Below are positions 8,399 through 17,564 of a stretch of 64,000 nucleotides of DNA, piece after piece; positions within the stretch are counted from its first letter, which is position 1, and each line of letters starts with the position of its first letter. The DNA is from Oscillospiraceae bacterium (GTDB lineage: Bacteria > Bacillota > Clostridia > Oscillospirales > Oscillospiraceae). The DNA lies in assembly GCA_017461585.1 (NCBI GenBank), contig JAFTYM010000018.1, forward strand, positions 16,917 through 80,916, written 5' to 3'. The translations under genes were made by a program, and so were the position numbers. Below the pieces are notes generated by a model. That model made no database searches. It saw nothing but the letters and a program-made list of their open reading frames with translations, and was not told the origin of the DNA.

Positions 8399-9637
8399 TT
8401 ATTCAGCCTTTATCTTTTTAAGCTTTGCAAACTTGGGAAGTCCGTTTTCTGTTACTCGGCTGTTTTCCCCCTGAATAAGAGGAAGTGCGTAGTCGATAAA
8501 CTCCTGTGTAACACCATTGCCCTCTTCGTTTATCCATGCAAGCGGAACTGTGTTTTCAGCATTTGCAACTGAAGCAAGGGGCACGAGAATGTATTTACAC
8601 TCGTAAGAGCCGCTTGACATGTCTCTTTCAAAGCCGATCATCATACCTGTTACGCCTTCGACCGCCTTTTCAACAGCAACTTTACCTGCCATAAAAGCTT
8701 CGTCTATATCCGTCTGGGAAGCGAGATGTGCACCCGCTCTCTGCAGAAGGCTAAGCTCGATGCCGCGTACTTTTGCGCCTGTCTTTTCCTTGACAACATT
8801 TGCAAGTATAGCGGCAAGTCCGCCAAGCTGTGCATGACCGAATCCGTCTGTAGCGGAAGTCTTTGCCTCGGAGACAAAAGAACCGTCAGCATATCTTACG
8901 CCTTCGGAAACGGCAACAAGACAATTTTTCTTTTCCTTGTAGATTTTTGTAAGGTCTGTGAGGAACTTATCCATATCAAAAACGGTTTCGGGCAGATAGA
9001 TAAGGTCAGGTCCTTCTCCGCAGACAGAAGCAAGAGCGGCTGCGCCTGCAAGCCAACCTGCATGACGACCCATAATTTCAATAATAGTTACAGAGCCTGT
9101 AGGATAAACGCGGTTATCGCGGCTTACCTCTGCAACAGATGTTGCAATGTACTTTGCAGCGCTGCCGAAGCCGGGACAATGGTCTGTGCCGAAAAGATCA
9201 TTGTCAATAGTCTTGGGAACACCGATAACACGGCACTCATAGCCCATCTTTTCCATATAGCGGCTTACCTTATTGCAGGTATCCATGGAGTCGTTTCCGC
9301 CGTTGTAGAAGAAGTAGCGGATATCATACTTCTTGAAAATTTCAAGAAGCTTTTTATAATCTGTATCGTCAACATCAGGATCTGCGATCTTGTATCTGCA
9401 GGAGCCAAGCTCGGAAGAAGGCGTATTGAGAAGAAGCTTCAGCTCTTCAGGATCTTCCTTGCTCATATCGTAAAGCTCATCGTTTAAAATACCGATGATA
9501 CCGTGAGAAGCGCCGTATACGTTAGTAATAACATCAGACTCAAGCGCTGTTTTTATAACACCGTAAGCACTTGCATTTATTACAGAAGTGGGACCGCCAG
9601 ACTGACCGATAACACATGCACCTTTTAAAACGCCCAT
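8399..9637 (-). CDS. pfp: PPi-dependent 6-phosphofructokinase
   Basis: Phosphorylates fructose-6-phosphate, here most likely with pyrophosphate. From the ATG at 9637 (GGAGG 8 bases upstream) it has 412 residues. The N-terminus has GQSGGPTSVINAS. The phosphoryl-donor site reads GGNDSMDT (113-120), with Asp116 where ATP enzymes have Gly, and VPKTIDNDL has Lys142 where ATP enzymes have Gly. In the PFK family this Asp/Lys pair marks PPi use. IMGRHAGWLA is also present. An in-frame upstream start at 9703 lacks a good binding site. It is divergent from fba and has its own promoter. Confidence 0.9.
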   Translation of the reverse strand: MGVLKGACVIGQSGGPTSVINASAYGVIKTALESDVITNVYGASHGIIGILNDELYDMSKEDPEELKLLLNTPSSELGSCRYKIADPDVDDTDYKKLLEIFKKYDIRYFFYNGGNDSMDTCNKVSRYMEKMGYECRVIGVPKTIDNDLFGTDHCPGFGSAAKYIATSVAEVSRDNRVYPTGSVTIIEIMGRHAGWLAGAAALASVCGEGPDLIYLPETVFDMDKFLTDLTKIYKEKKNCLVAVSEGVRYADGSFVSEAKTSATDGFGHAQLGGLAAILANVVKEKTGAKVRGIELSLLQRAGAHLASQTDIDEAFMAGKVAVEKAVEGVTGMMIGFERDMSSGSYECKYILVPLASVANAENTVPLAWINEEGNGVTQEFIDYALPLIQGENSRVTENGLPKFAKLKKIKAE

Positions 9638-9674
9638 GTTTATACCTCCAAAACACTTTTTTGAATATGAATAA

Positions 9675-9703
9675 ATCTTAGCACAGCATTTTCTATAAAT
9701 CAA
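9675..9703 (-). promoter_or_regulatory. Promoter of pfp
   Basis: TTGATT (9703-9698), 17-base spacer, TAAGAT (9680-9675) on the minus strand, about 38 bases before the pfp ATG. Confidence 0.5.
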
Positions 9704-9740
9704 ACAAATATATTCAAAACGTCAATTTTTCAATTTAACC

Positions 9741-9768
9741 TTGAAAACAGGCGCATATGTGATAAAAT
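9741..9768 (+). promoter_or_regulatory. Promoter of fba
   Basis: TTGAAA (9741-9746), 16-base spacer, TAAAAT (9763-9768), about 36 bases before the fba start. Confidence 0.55.
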
Positions 9769-9804
9769 AACTGTGTATTTGTTTAAATCAAAGGAGCGTT
9801 TCAA

Positions 9805-10740
9805 ATGCCAATCGTAACATCAACAGAAATGTTCAAAAGAGCCTACAAGGAAGGCTATGCCGTAGGCGCATTCAACGTAAACAACATGGAAATCATTCAG
9901 GGCATCACAGAAGCTGCAGCGGAGTGTAAGTCTCCCATCATTCTGCAGGCTTCCGCAGGTGCAAGAAAATATACAGGTCCCGTTTATATGATGAAGCTTA
10001 TTGAAGCTGCCGAAGCTGAAACGGGTCTGCCTATCTGTGTACACCTTGACCACGGTGAAGATTTCGAAATCTGCAAGTCCTGCATCGACAGCGGTTTTAC
10101 ATCCGTTATGTTTGACGGCTCAAAGCACTCTTTCGAGGAAAACATCCGTCTCACAGCTGAAGTTGTAAAATATGCTCACGACCGCGGCGTCGTTGTTGAA
10201 GGTGAGCTGGGCAAGCTTGCAGGCATCGAGGATGACGTTAATGTCTCCGCTGAGGACGCAAGCTACACTCGTCCCGACGAGGTTGAAGAGTTTGTCGCAA
10301 GAACAGGCGTAGACTCTCTTGCAATCGCTATCGGCACAAGCCACGGCGCTTTCAAGTATAAGCCCGGTCAGAAGCCTCAGCTTCGTTTTGACATTCTCGA
10401 AGAAGTAAGCCGCCGCCTCCCCAACTTCCCCATCGTTCTGCACGGCGCATCTTCCGTAACCCCTGAGTATGTTGCAGAGATCAACGCAAACGGCGGCAAC
10501 ATTCCCGACGCTATCGGTATCCCCGAGGATATGCTCCGTCAGGCTGCCAAGTCTTCCGTCTGCAAGATCAATATCGATACAGATCTCCGTCTTGCAATGA
10601 CCGCAGGTGTAAGAACACACGTTCTCAACAATCCCGCAAACTTTGATCCCCGCAAATATCTTACCGCAGGACGCGACAATATCAGAGCTCTTGTTACTCA
10701 CAAGATCCGCAATGTGTTGGGCAGCGTAGATAAGATTTAA
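9805..10740 (+). CDS. fba: Class II fructose-1,6-bisphosphate aldolase
   Basis: Cleaves fructose-1,6-bisphosphate to DHAP and glyceraldehyde-3-phosphate. The 311-residue protein has the zinc-dependent class II features: AFNVNNMEIIQGI near the N-terminus, VCVHLDHGEDFE (first Zn His and catalytic Asp), VEGELGKLAGIED, GTSHGAFK, and VLHGASSV. It is divergent from pfp, so two successive glycolytic steps share an intergenic region. Codon choice is strongly biased, as expected of an abundant enzyme. Confidence 0.95.
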   Translation: MPIVTSTEMFKRAYKEGYAVGAFNVNNMEIIQGITEAAAECKSPIILQASAGARKYTGPVYMMKLIEAAEAETGLPICVHLDHGEDFEICKSCIDSGFTSVMFDGSKHSFEENIRLTAEVVKYAHDRGVVVEGELGKLAGIEDDVNVSAEDASYTRPDEVEEFVARTGVDSLAIAIGTSHGAFKYKPGQKPQLRFDILEEVSRRLPNFPIVLHGASSVTPEYVAEINANGGNIPDAIGIPEDMLRQAAKSSVCKINIDTDLRLAMTAGVRTHVLNNPANFDPRKYLTAGRDNIRALVTHKIRNVLGSVDKI

Positions 10741-10752
10741 CCTGATTACAAA

Positions 10753-10777
10753 TGCCGCGGTTTTAAAAACCGCGGCA
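10753..10777. terminator. Hairpin between fba and the ABC-F gene
   Basis: TGCCGCGGTTTT paired with AAAACCGCGGCA around a one-base turn. No T run follows on the plus strand, so it may be an attenuator or RNA stabiliser and not a full terminator. The ABC-F start is 20 bases further. Confidence 0.5.
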
Positions 10778-10796
10778 AAAGTTTGGAGTACAGACA

Positions 10797-12674
10797 ATGA
10801 TCGACATTTCCGTACAAAAAATCGTCAAGTCTTTTGAAGTTGGCGTAAATATACTGGACGGCATCACCTTTGATATCAACAGCGGTGAGCACATCGGACT
10901 TTTGGGCAAAAACGGTGCAGGTAAAACCACCCTGTTCCGCATTATTGCAGGCGAAATCTCTTCCGATGAAGGCGATGTTGTAATTGCCCCCGGCAAGCCT
11001 ATGGGTCTTATCTCTCAGATTCCCGTCTTCCCTGCCGATTATACGGCTGAGGATGTTCTGCGTGATGCTTACAAGGAAGCTCGTCGTGTAAAAGATAAGA
11101 TGACAAAGATTGAAGCCGAGCTTGAGACAAACTTTTCCGAAAAGCTGCTGGCTGATTATGATAAGCTTTTGGCAGACTATCAGCGTCTCGGCGGCTATGA
11201 CATGGATTATGAGGTAAACCGCGTTGCAAACGGTCTTGAAATTCCCGATACCCAGAGAAAGCAGCTTTTCTCCACTCTTTCGGGCGGTGAAAAGACGCGC
11301 ATCAACTTAGCTCGCCTTATTCTCGAAAAGACAGATATACTGCTTCTTGACGAGCCTACCAACCATTTGGACACAAACGCTGTAGAGTGGCTTGAGGATT
11401 ACATATCAAAATTCAAGGGCACAGTTCTCATAATCTCCCATGACAGACATTTTCTTGACAAGTCCGTCACACGCATTGTTGAGATAGCTAACGGCAAGGC
11501 TGAATTCTACAACGGCAACTACAGCTTTTACGTTGTGGAAAAAGAGCGCCGTTTTGAAGAGCAGCTTAAGAAATACGAGAAGGAGCAAGCTGAGGCAAAG
11601 CGCCTTCAGGAGGCTGCTGACCGTCTTTATCAATGGGGCACGGGCAACAAGCTTCTCATGCGCAAGTCATTTGCCATCGAAAGCCGCATTGAGCGCATAG
11701 TTCAGACAGGAAAACCCACAAAGGAAAAGACTATGCGTGCAAGATTCGGAGAGACAGATTTTGAAGGCGACGAGGTTCTTGTAATGAAGGGCATCTCCAA
11801 GTCCTTTGACCAAAAGACGCTGTTTTCAGAACTGGAGCTTGAGATCAAGGGCGGCGAGAGCATCGCTCTTATCGGCGACAACGGCACGGGAAAATCCACG
11901 CTTATTAAGCTCATTATGGGCGAGATGCGTCCTGACAGCGGTTTTTTGCGAAAAGGCCCGCAGGTAAAGGTGGCATATCTTCCCCAGCAGGTCCACTTTG
12001 ACCACCCCGAGCGCACTCTTCTTGACACAATGATATATGAGGCAAAGTGTACTCCTCAGACAGCGCGAAACAGACTCGGAGCTTTTAAGTTCTCCGGTGA
12101 GGATGTATTTAAATGCGTAAGCGACTTATCGGGCGGTGAAAAGAGCCGGCTTCGTCTGTGTATTCTCATGATGGATGATATAAACTTTCTCATTTTGGAC
12201 GAGCCTACCAACCATCTGGACATCGCTTCCCGTGAGTGGATTGAGGATGCCGTTTCTGAGTTTGAGGGTACACTTCTCTTTGTCTCCCACGACAGATATT
12301 TTACAAACAAGTTTGCGACACGCGTTTGGGAGCTTGCAGGCGGCAATATCCGTGACTTCCGCGGAACTTACGAGGAGTACCGCGATGCCTGTGCCAAGGA
12401 GAAAAAGCAGGAACAGGTCGTAAAGACACAGGAGAAAAAGGACAAGCCCAAAAAGGAAGTTCAGAAAAAACCGAAGCCGAAATCCAGCGAAAAGCTTATT
12501 GCAAAGCTTGAAAAAGAAATTGCAGCTTTAGAGGCAAAACAGGCAGAAATTGAGGCGCTTATAGAGGAATACTCATCCGACTATCAGAAACTGACCGAGC
12601 TTCAGGCGGAGAGCGAGGAAGTAAACGCTCAGCTTGAAGAGAAAATGGAACAGTGGATGGAGCTTTCGGAATAA
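10797..12674 (+). CDS. ABC-F family ribosome-associated ATPase
   Basis: A soluble protein of 625 residues with two ABC ATPase domains and no membrane segments. First domain: GKNGAGKT (37-44), LSGGEKTR, LLLDEPTNHLD. Second domain: GDNGTGKS, LSGGEKSR, LILDEPTNHLD. Between them lies the charged alpha-helical linker (YEKEQAEAKRLQEAADRLYQ), and a lysine-rich segment plus a coiled coil make the C-terminus, as in Uup/YdiF-type members. ABC-F proteins act in the ribosomal E site on stalled ribosomes or give antibiotic protection. Nothing in the neighbourhood argues for resistance, so a housekeeping role is likelier. Confidence 0.9.
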   Translation: MIDISVQKIVKSFEVGVNILDGITFDINSGEHIGLLGKNGAGKTTLFRIIAGEISSDEGDVVIAPGKPMGLISQIPVFPADYTAEDVLRDAYKEARRVKDKMTKIEAELETNFSEKLLADYDKLLADYQRLGGYDMDYEVNRVANGLEIPDTQRKQLFSTLSGGEKTRINLARLILEKTDILLLDEPTNHLDTNAVEWLEDYISKFKGTVLIISHDRHFLDKSVTRIVEIANGKAEFYNGNYSFYVVEKERRFEEQLKKYEKEQAEAKRLQEAADRLYQWGTGNKLLMRKSFAIESRIERIVQTGKPTKEKTMRARFGETDFEGDEVLVMKGISKSFDQKTLFSELELEIKGGESIALIGDNGTGKSTLIKLIMGEMRPDSGFLRKGPQVKVAYLPQQVHFDHPERTLLDTMIYEAKCTPQTARNRLGAFKFSGEDVFKCVSDLSGGEKSRLRLCILMMDDINFLILDEPTNHLDIASREWIEDAVSEFEGTLLFVSHDRYFTNKFATRVWELAGGNIRDFRGTYEEYRDACAKEKKQEQVVKTQEKKDKPKKEVQKKPKPKSSEKLIAKLEKEIAALEAKQAEIEALIEEYSSDYQKLTELQAESEEVNAQLEEKMEQWMELSE

Positions 12675-12697
12675 CACGCATTAATAATAAGACAACT

Positions 12698-12735
12698 AAC
12701 AGGCACAGCATTTTAATATGCTGTGCCTGTTATTG
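12698..12735 (+). terminator. Terminator of the ABC-F gene
   Basis: AACAGGCACAGCAT (12698-12711), 6-base loop, ATGCTGTGCCTGTT (12718-12731), then ATTG. Confidence 0.75.
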
Positions 12736-12792
12736 CATGGTATATTTTAATATGATAAAATATTGACATATATTTCTGATGGAGGGTTGCTT

Positions 12793-13344
12793 GTGAAAAA
12801 ACTATTAATAATCTTAGTTATACTCGCTTCTCTGTTAGGACTTGTGGGCTGTGACCCAGGAACTTATTATTTCGATTCAGATGAACTTCTCAGCAATACA
12901 GTTAAAATTGAACTGGTTCATTACGAGAACGACAACCCCAAAATAATCTATAACCTCAGTGGTAAAAATCCCCCATTTTTCGATTTCACCAAAGTAACAT
13001 TGATTGCTACACTTGATGATTCTAAAATTGAAGATGTTGTGAGTGATATCGCGGATAGCGAGTATTTAACTTTCCCCAGAACTATGAATGAGCCAATCGG
13101 AACAACCATTATTCTATACCAAAGTAACGGCAACATGATCGTTATATATTATGGTGATTATGAGAACAAATTTGGTAAAACCGAGTCTTACGGCGGATGT
13201 ACTATCTTTGACAAAAACGGAAAATTCGTCGAGCGTGTAGGACCCACGTGGGATTACGCTGTTATATTAGCAACAACATATTTTGATGCAGAGTACTCTG
13301 AAAGCATCACACAATCAAGTACTGATCAATCAACGTCTGAATAA
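12793..13344 (+). CDS. Predicted lipoprotein of unknown function
   Basis: A 183-residue protein starting at a GTG with GGAGGG 6 bases before it (an upstream ATG at 12763 has no such site). The N-terminus is a lipoprotein signal peptide, KKLLIILVILASLLGLVGC, with lipobox LVGC and Asp at +2. No domain was recognised in the mature part; it ends in a Ser/Thr-rich tail (ESITQSSTDQSTSE). Codon use is more AT-rich than that of its neighbours (many AAA and AAT), which may point to a fast-evolving or acquired gene. It stands alone between two terminators. Confidence 0.75.
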   Translation: MKKLLIILVILASLLGLVGCDPGTYYFDSDELLSNTVKIELVHYENDNPKIIYNLSGKNPPFFDFTKVTLIATLDDSKIEDVVSDIADSEYLTFPRTMNEPIGTTIILYQSNGNMIVIYYGDYENKFGKTESYGGCTIFDKNGKFVERVGPTWDYAVILATTYFDAEYSESITQSSTDQSTSE

Positions 13345-13346
13345 CA

Positions 13347-13380
13347 AAAACTCCCTTCTCTGTTGAGAAGGGAGTTTACT
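13347..13380 (+). terminator. Terminator of the lipoprotein gene
   Basis: AAACTCCCTTCTC, TGTT loop, GAGAAGGGAGTTT (13365-13377). Confidence 0.8.
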
Positions 13381-13392
13381 GTTTTATTGCAG

Positions 13393-13422
13393 CAAAAAAG
13401 CCCACAGATTTGTGGGCTTTAA
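13393..13422 (-). terminator. Terminator of rpmB
   Basis: AAGCCCACA, GATT, TGTGGGCTT, with the T run on the minus-strand side (AAAAAAG on plus), 20 bases beyond the rpmB stop. Confidence 0.8.
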
Positions 13423-13440
13423 GGGACGTTACTAACTTGC

Positions 13441-13629
13441 TTACACAGCGCGAGTTACCTTGCCGCTGCGGAGGCAACGTGTACAAACATAAACATGACG
13501 GGGAGAGCCATCAACAATAGCCTTTACACGCTTAACGTTGGGCTTCCAGGTTCTGTTGCTTCTTCTGTGGGAATGGGATACCTGAATACCGAAAGTTACA
13601 CCCTTATCGCAAAATTCACACTTAGCCAT
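13441..13629 (-). CDS. rpmB: 50S ribosomal protein L28
   Basis: A 62-residue ribosomal protein, MAKCEFCDKGVTFGIQVSHSH... It has CEFC near the N-terminus and CTRC near the C-terminus, the four cysteines of the zinc-binding (C+) form of L28. Start chosen at 13629 because AGGAGG lies 8 bases before it; the GTG three codons earlier overlaps that binding site. It is monocistronic. Confidence 0.95.
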   Translation of the reverse strand: MAKCEFCDKGVTFGIQVSHSHRRSNRTWKPNVKRVKAIVDGSPRHVYVCTRCLRSGKVTRAV

Positions 13630-13758
13630 CTGCTGCACCTCCTTGCATGTACTAACTCTTAAACAGCGTAAATAATAATAGCAGAATGTGTTTAAAAATG
13701 CAATACTTTTTTTAAATTAATTATTTTTAATGAAATATTGGGTTTTCGTTCAAAGCTA

Positions 13759-13787
13759 TTGCAAAATTTTACTGATTTGTGTACAAT
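13759..13787 (+). promoter_or_regulatory. Promoter of the hprK-whiA operon
   Basis: TTGCAA (13759-13764), 17-base spacer, TACAAT (13782-13787). The leader that follows holds an inverted repeat AGTTCACA / TGTGAACT (about 13802-13831) before the GGAGGG binding site. Confidence 0.55.
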
Positions 13788-13854
13788 TTATACAAATTCT
13801 CAGTTCACATGGGGCAATTACGCTGTGAACTCTCAGATATTTGGAGGGAAAACT

Positions 13855-14793
13855 ATGGAACATACATTCTCCTGTAAAATGGCAAAAATAGCAGAAACTC
13901 TTAATTTCAGAACACTTTATAAATCAACAGATTACGATACAAAGCTTCTTACAACATCTGAAGTCCACCGTCCCGGCCTCCAGCTTGACGGTTTCTTTAC
14001 ACACTTTAACCCCAACAGAATTCAGATCATCGGCGGTATGGAGATAGAGTTCATGAAGCCCTACTCCTATCATGAGCGCATCGCAAAGTACAGCGACCTG
14101 TTTGCCCGCGGCATCCCTTGCGTTGTTGTAACCGCAAACCGCGAGCCCGGCATTGAAATGCTGCAGATTGCTGAGAAATACGATGTTACTGTTTTCTCTA
14201 CCGATATGGAAACTGCAACAGCAATGACAAATATCATTCGCGCTGTAGGTCTTGAGCTTGCTCCCAGAATCACACGTCACGGTGTTCTTATGGAGGTTTA
14301 CGGTCTCGGCGTTCTCATTATGGGTGAAAGCGGCATTGGTAAGAGTGAGACTGCCATTGAGCTTATAAAGCGCGGTCACCGTCTCGTTGCTGATGACGCT
14401 GTTGAGATCAAGCGTACAGATATTGACAAGCTGCAGGGCTCTGCTCCCGATCTTATCAAGTATTATGTTGAGGTTCGCGGCATAGGTATTATTGACGTCC
14501 GCCGCAGCTTCGGTATGGGTGCTGTCAAGCCCTGGCAGGACATCGCTCTCGTTGTCAACTTTGAGCCCTGGAAGGACGGCGAAGTATACGACCGTCTCGG
14601 TCTTAAGGATAACTACACAAATATTCTCGGTGTTGACGTCACAACATATACTGTTCCCGTCAGACCCGGTCGTAACCTCTCTGTTATTATTGAGGTCGCA
14701 GCTATGGAATTCCGTCAGAAGATCATGGGCTTCAACGCTGCCAAGGAATTCACAGAGCAGATCAACAATCATCTTATGAAAGGCAATTCCTGA
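13855..14793 (+). CDS. hprK: HPr kinase/phosphorylase
   Basis: Bifunctional enzyme that phosphorylates HPr on Ser46 and removes the phosphate, central to carbon catabolite control. 312 residues from the ATG with GGAGGG upstream; the longer frame from 13738 has no binding site. N-terminal Mur-like domain, then P-loop GESGIGKS (157-164), RLVADDAVEIKR, and EVRGIGIIDVRRSFG, the HPrK signature. It heads the hprK-murB-rapZ-yvcK-whiA operon, 3 bases before murB. No PTS gene is in the window. Confidence 0.95.
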   Translation: MEHTFSCKMAKIAETLNFRTLYKSTDYDTKLLTTSEVHRPGLQLDGFFTHFNPNRIQIIGGMEIEFMKPYSYHERIAKYSDLFARGIPCVVVTANREPGIEMLQIAEKYDVTVFSTDMETATAMTNIIRAVGLELAPRITRHGVLMEVYGLGVLIMGESGIGKSETAIELIKRGHRLVADDAVEIKRTDIDKLQGSAPDLIKYYVEVRGIGIIDVRRSFGMGAVKPWQDIALVVNFEPWKDGEVYDRLGLKDNYTNILGVDVTTYTVPVRPGRNLSVIIEVAAMEFRQKIMGFNAAKEFTEQINNHLMKGNS

Positions 14794-14796
14794 TAA

Positions 14797-15723
14797 ATGG
14801 ATATCTATTTAAGCGCAGAAAAATTTATCTCAGATAACTATCCCGGCTCTGTGGTTTTAAAAGATGAGCCTTTGAAAAAGCATACCTCTTTTAAAATCGG
14901 CGGATGCGTTCCTATGCTCGTTATCCCCGAGAGCACACAGGCTATCTGTGGGATCTATAAATTCTTTAAAGATAACGGCATAACTCCCCTTATCATCGGA
15001 AACGGAACAAATATTCTCGCAGAAGACTGTGAGCTGCCCTTCCCTGTTATCAAAACTCACGGTAAAGCAGAATGTGTGCGCCTTATTTCCGAGACAGAGA
15101 TCGAGGCGGATTGCGGAATCACTTTAGCTCAGCTTGCCATGTTTGCTCAGAAAAACGGGTTGACAGGTATGGAATTTGCCCACGGTATCCCCGGCTCTTT
15201 AGGCGGAGCCGTCTACATGAACGCAGGTGCTTACGGAGGTGAGATGGCTCACATCGTCACAAAGACCACAGCTCTGGGTGAAAACGGAATTTATGAAGTT
15301 TTCGGCGATGAGCATGATTTCTCATACAGACACAGCGTTTTCTCCGAAAAAAGCGACATCATTCTCTCTTCTGTTATCAAGCTTGAAAAAAGCAATAAAG
15401 ACGAGATACTCGCAACGATGGATGAGCTCGCTGCAAAACGCAGAGCAAGCCAGCCTCTCAATATGCCCAGCGCAGGCAGTACCTTTAAGCGTCCTGCCAA
15501 CGGATATGCGGCTGCCATGATAGACCAGTGCGGTCTTAAAGGCTACACTGTTGGCGGAGCACAGGTCTCCGAAAAGCACGCAGGTTTCGTTGTTAACTGC
15601 GGAAATGCAGCTTTTGAGGATGTTATGGACGTTATACGCCATGTAAGAGAGACGGTCAAGGAAAAGTTTGACACTTATCTTGAAACAGAAGTAAAGATCA
15701 TAGATAGAAATTACAGAGGATAA
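14797..15723 (+). CDS. murB: UDP-N-acetylenolpyruvoylglucosamine reductase
   Basis: Flavoenzyme (FAD, NADPH) that makes UDP-N-acetylmuramate, the second committed step of peptidoglycan precursor synthesis. The 308-residue product has KHTSFKIGG, LIIGNGTNIL, the FAD region GMEFAHGIPGSLGGAVYMNAGAYGGE, the catalytic Ser in PSAGSTFKRP, and a conserved Glu near the end (TYLETEVKII). The layout is that of type II MurB. It starts 3 bases after hprK and ends 1 base before rapZ, so it is tightly coupled. Confidence 0.95.
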   Translation: MDIYLSAEKFISDNYPGSVVLKDEPLKKHTSFKIGGCVPMLVIPESTQAICGIYKFFKDNGITPLIIGNGTNILAEDCELPFPVIKTHGKAECVRLISETEIEADCGITLAQLAMFAQKNGLTGMEFAHGIPGSLGGAVYMNAGAYGGEMAHIVTKTTALGENGIYEVFGDEHDFSYRHSVFSEKSDIILSSVIKLEKSNKDEILATMDELAAKRRASQPLNMPSAGSTFKRPANGYAAAMIDQCGLKGYTVGGAQVSEKHAGFVVNCGNAAFEDVMDVIRHVRETVKEKFDTYLETEVKIIDRNYRG

Positions 15724-15724
15724 T

Positions 15725-16582
15725 ATGGATATAATCATCGTCTCCGGTCTGTCAGGCGCCGGAAAGAGCCGTGCTGCGGCAGTTTTGGAAGATCTTGGCT
15801 ACTATTGTGTTGACAACATCCCTGTCAGCATGATGCCCAAATTTGTAGAGCTTTGTCTTGCGACCAGCGGACGCTATGAACGCGTAGCGCTGGTAAGTGA
15901 TGTGCGTGCAATTACTGATTTCAGAGAGCTTTTTATCGCTCTTGATGACATCAGCGATCTGGGCTGCAAGTATTCCATTCTGTTTATGGAAGCAAAGACC
16001 GAGACGATCGTCAAGCGCTATAAAGAGACACGCCGCAAGCATCCTCTCGACCCCGACGGTCATGACCTTCTTGCAGCTGTGGAAAAAGAGCGCGAATACA
16101 TGGCTCCCATAAAAAACCGTGCAGACCATGTTATTGACACCACAAATCTGACCCTCGGCAAGCTTCAGCGCACCTTGTATCAAAACTTTGTAGCTACAAC
16201 ATCTGACAGCCCCATGACGGTCACATGCATGTCCTTCGGTTACAAAAACGGTGTTCCTATCGAGGCTGACCTCGTTTTTGATGTGCGTTTTCTTCCCAAC
16301 CCCTTCTATGTTCCCGAACTGAAGGAGCGCACAGGTCTTGACAGCGATGTCTCCGAGTACATCTTCAAGCACGAAGTAAGCAATATTTTCGCTGATAAAA
16401 TCAAAGATCTCATGTCATTTCTGCTGCCCCAGTACATTGAAGAGGGCAAGCATAACCTTGTTGTGGCTTTCGGCTGCACAGGCGGTCATCACCGCAGCGT
16501 AGCTCTTGCCGCAAAAATCGGTGAAGCTGTTTCAAATATGGGTTACACCGTTGAATACAGACACCGCGATATAGAAGAGTAA
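15725..16582 (+). CDS. rapZ: RNase adapter / nucleotide-binding protein RapZ (YvcJ)
   Basis: 285-residue P-loop protein with GLSGAGKS (8-15) at the extreme N-terminus, CVDNIPVSM, and the C-terminal GCTGGHHRSV motif that binds the sugar phosphate in the family. In gamma-proteobacteria RapZ controls glmS mRNA by sensing GlcN6P; in Firmicutes the YvcJ role is less clear. Its place beside yvcK and in a window with glmM fits a link to amino-sugar supply. Confidence 0.93.
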   Translation: MDIIIVSGLSGAGKSRAAAVLEDLGYYCVDNIPVSMMPKFVELCLATSGRYERVALVSDVRAITDFRELFIALDDISDLGCKYSILFMEAKTETIVKRYKETRRKHPLDPDGHDLLAAVEKEREYMAPIKNRADHVIDTTNLTLGKLQRTLYQNFVATTSDSPMTVTCMSFGYKNGVPIEADLVFDVRFLPNPFYVPELKERTGLDSDVSEYIFKHEVSNIFADKIKDLMSFLLPQYIEEGKHNLVVAFGCTGGHHRSVALAAKIGEAVSNMGYTVEYRHRDIEE

Positions 16583-16585
16583 TTT

Positions 16586-17560
16586 ATGAATAATACAGCT
16601 CCTAAAATAACATGCATCGGCGGCGGCACAGGCCTGTCCACCATGCTGCGGGGACTGAAGCGTTTTTCCCCCAATATCACCGCCATCGTAACTGTGACGG
16701 ATGACGGCGGCGGAAGCGGCGTTTTGCGAACTGAATTGGCAATGCCTCCTCCGGGAGATATACGCAGCTGTCTCCTCGCCCTTTCAAATACAGAGCCTAC
16801 CATGGCAAAACTGTTAAATTACCGCTTTACAGGCGGACACCTCAAGGGACAGAGTTTCGGAAACCTGTTCCTTGCTGCTATGCACGGAATCAGCGGCAGC
16901 TTTGACGAAGCTGTTGCAAAGATGGCTGACGTTCTCGCCATAACAGGCAGAGTTCTGCCTGTTACCAATGAAAATGTATGGCTTACTGCCCGCTTTGCCG
17001 ACGGCAGCAGAATTTTCGGTGAATCAAACATAAACTACGCAAAGCTGAAAAAAGGCTGCAGGATCACAAGCGTTGCGCTCTCCCCCAAACATCCCAAGGC
17101 ACTTCCCGAGAGTATCCGTGCCATTGAAGAGGCAGATATCATCGTTTTAGGTCCCGGAAGCCTTTACACAAGTGTTATACCAAATCTTTTGGTTGACGGC
17201 ATAACCGATGCTATATGCACGTGCAGGGGCACTAAAATATACGTCTGCAATCTTATGACACAGCCAGGTGAAACTGAAGGCTATACTGTCTCAGACCATG
17301 TTTCCGCACTCTTGATGCACTCCGGCTGCAAGCTTGTGGATTACTGCATCGTAAACTCAAATGCTGCACCTGAAGCCATGGTCCAAAAGTATAAGCAGGA
17401 GGGTTCAACCGAGGTCAAGTGCGACTACGAGGTAATGGCAAAGCTGGGTATAAAGGTCGTCCGCGCACCTATTTCCTTTTCGCAGGAGCACTTCCGTCAC
17501 AATCCTCTGGCACTTGCAGCAGTTATTATGGACATATATAAAAACAACAAAAAGGAGTGA
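16586..17560 (+). CDS. yvcK: Gluconeogenesis factor YvcK/GlmR
   Basis: A 324-residue protein of the CofD-like fold with IGGGTGLSTMLRGL (from residue 11), VTVTDDGGGSGVLR, MPPPGDIRSCL, and LGPGSLYTSVIPNLLV. In Bacillus, GlmR binds UDP-GlcNAc and stimulates GlmS, directing carbon into the cell wall on gluconeogenic substrates. Position between rapZ and whiA is the standard arrangement. The AAAGGAG of whiA overlaps its end. Confidence 0.94.
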   Translation: MNNTAPKITCIGGGTGLSTMLRGLKRFSPNITAIVTVTDDGGGSGVLRTELAMPPPGDIRSCLLALSNTEPTMAKLLNYRFTGGHLKGQSFGNLFLAAMHGISGSFDEAVAKMADVLAITGRVLPVTNENVWLTARFADGSRIFGESNINYAKLKKGCRITSVALSPKHPKALPESIRAIEEADIIVLGPGSLYTSVIPNLLVDGITDAICTCRGTKIYVCNLMTQPGETEGYTVSDHVSALLMHSGCKLVDYCIVNSNAAPEAMVQKYKQEGSTEVKCDYEVMAKLGIKVVRAPISFSQEHFRHNPLALAAVIMDIYKNNKKE

Positions 17561-17564
17561 TACC

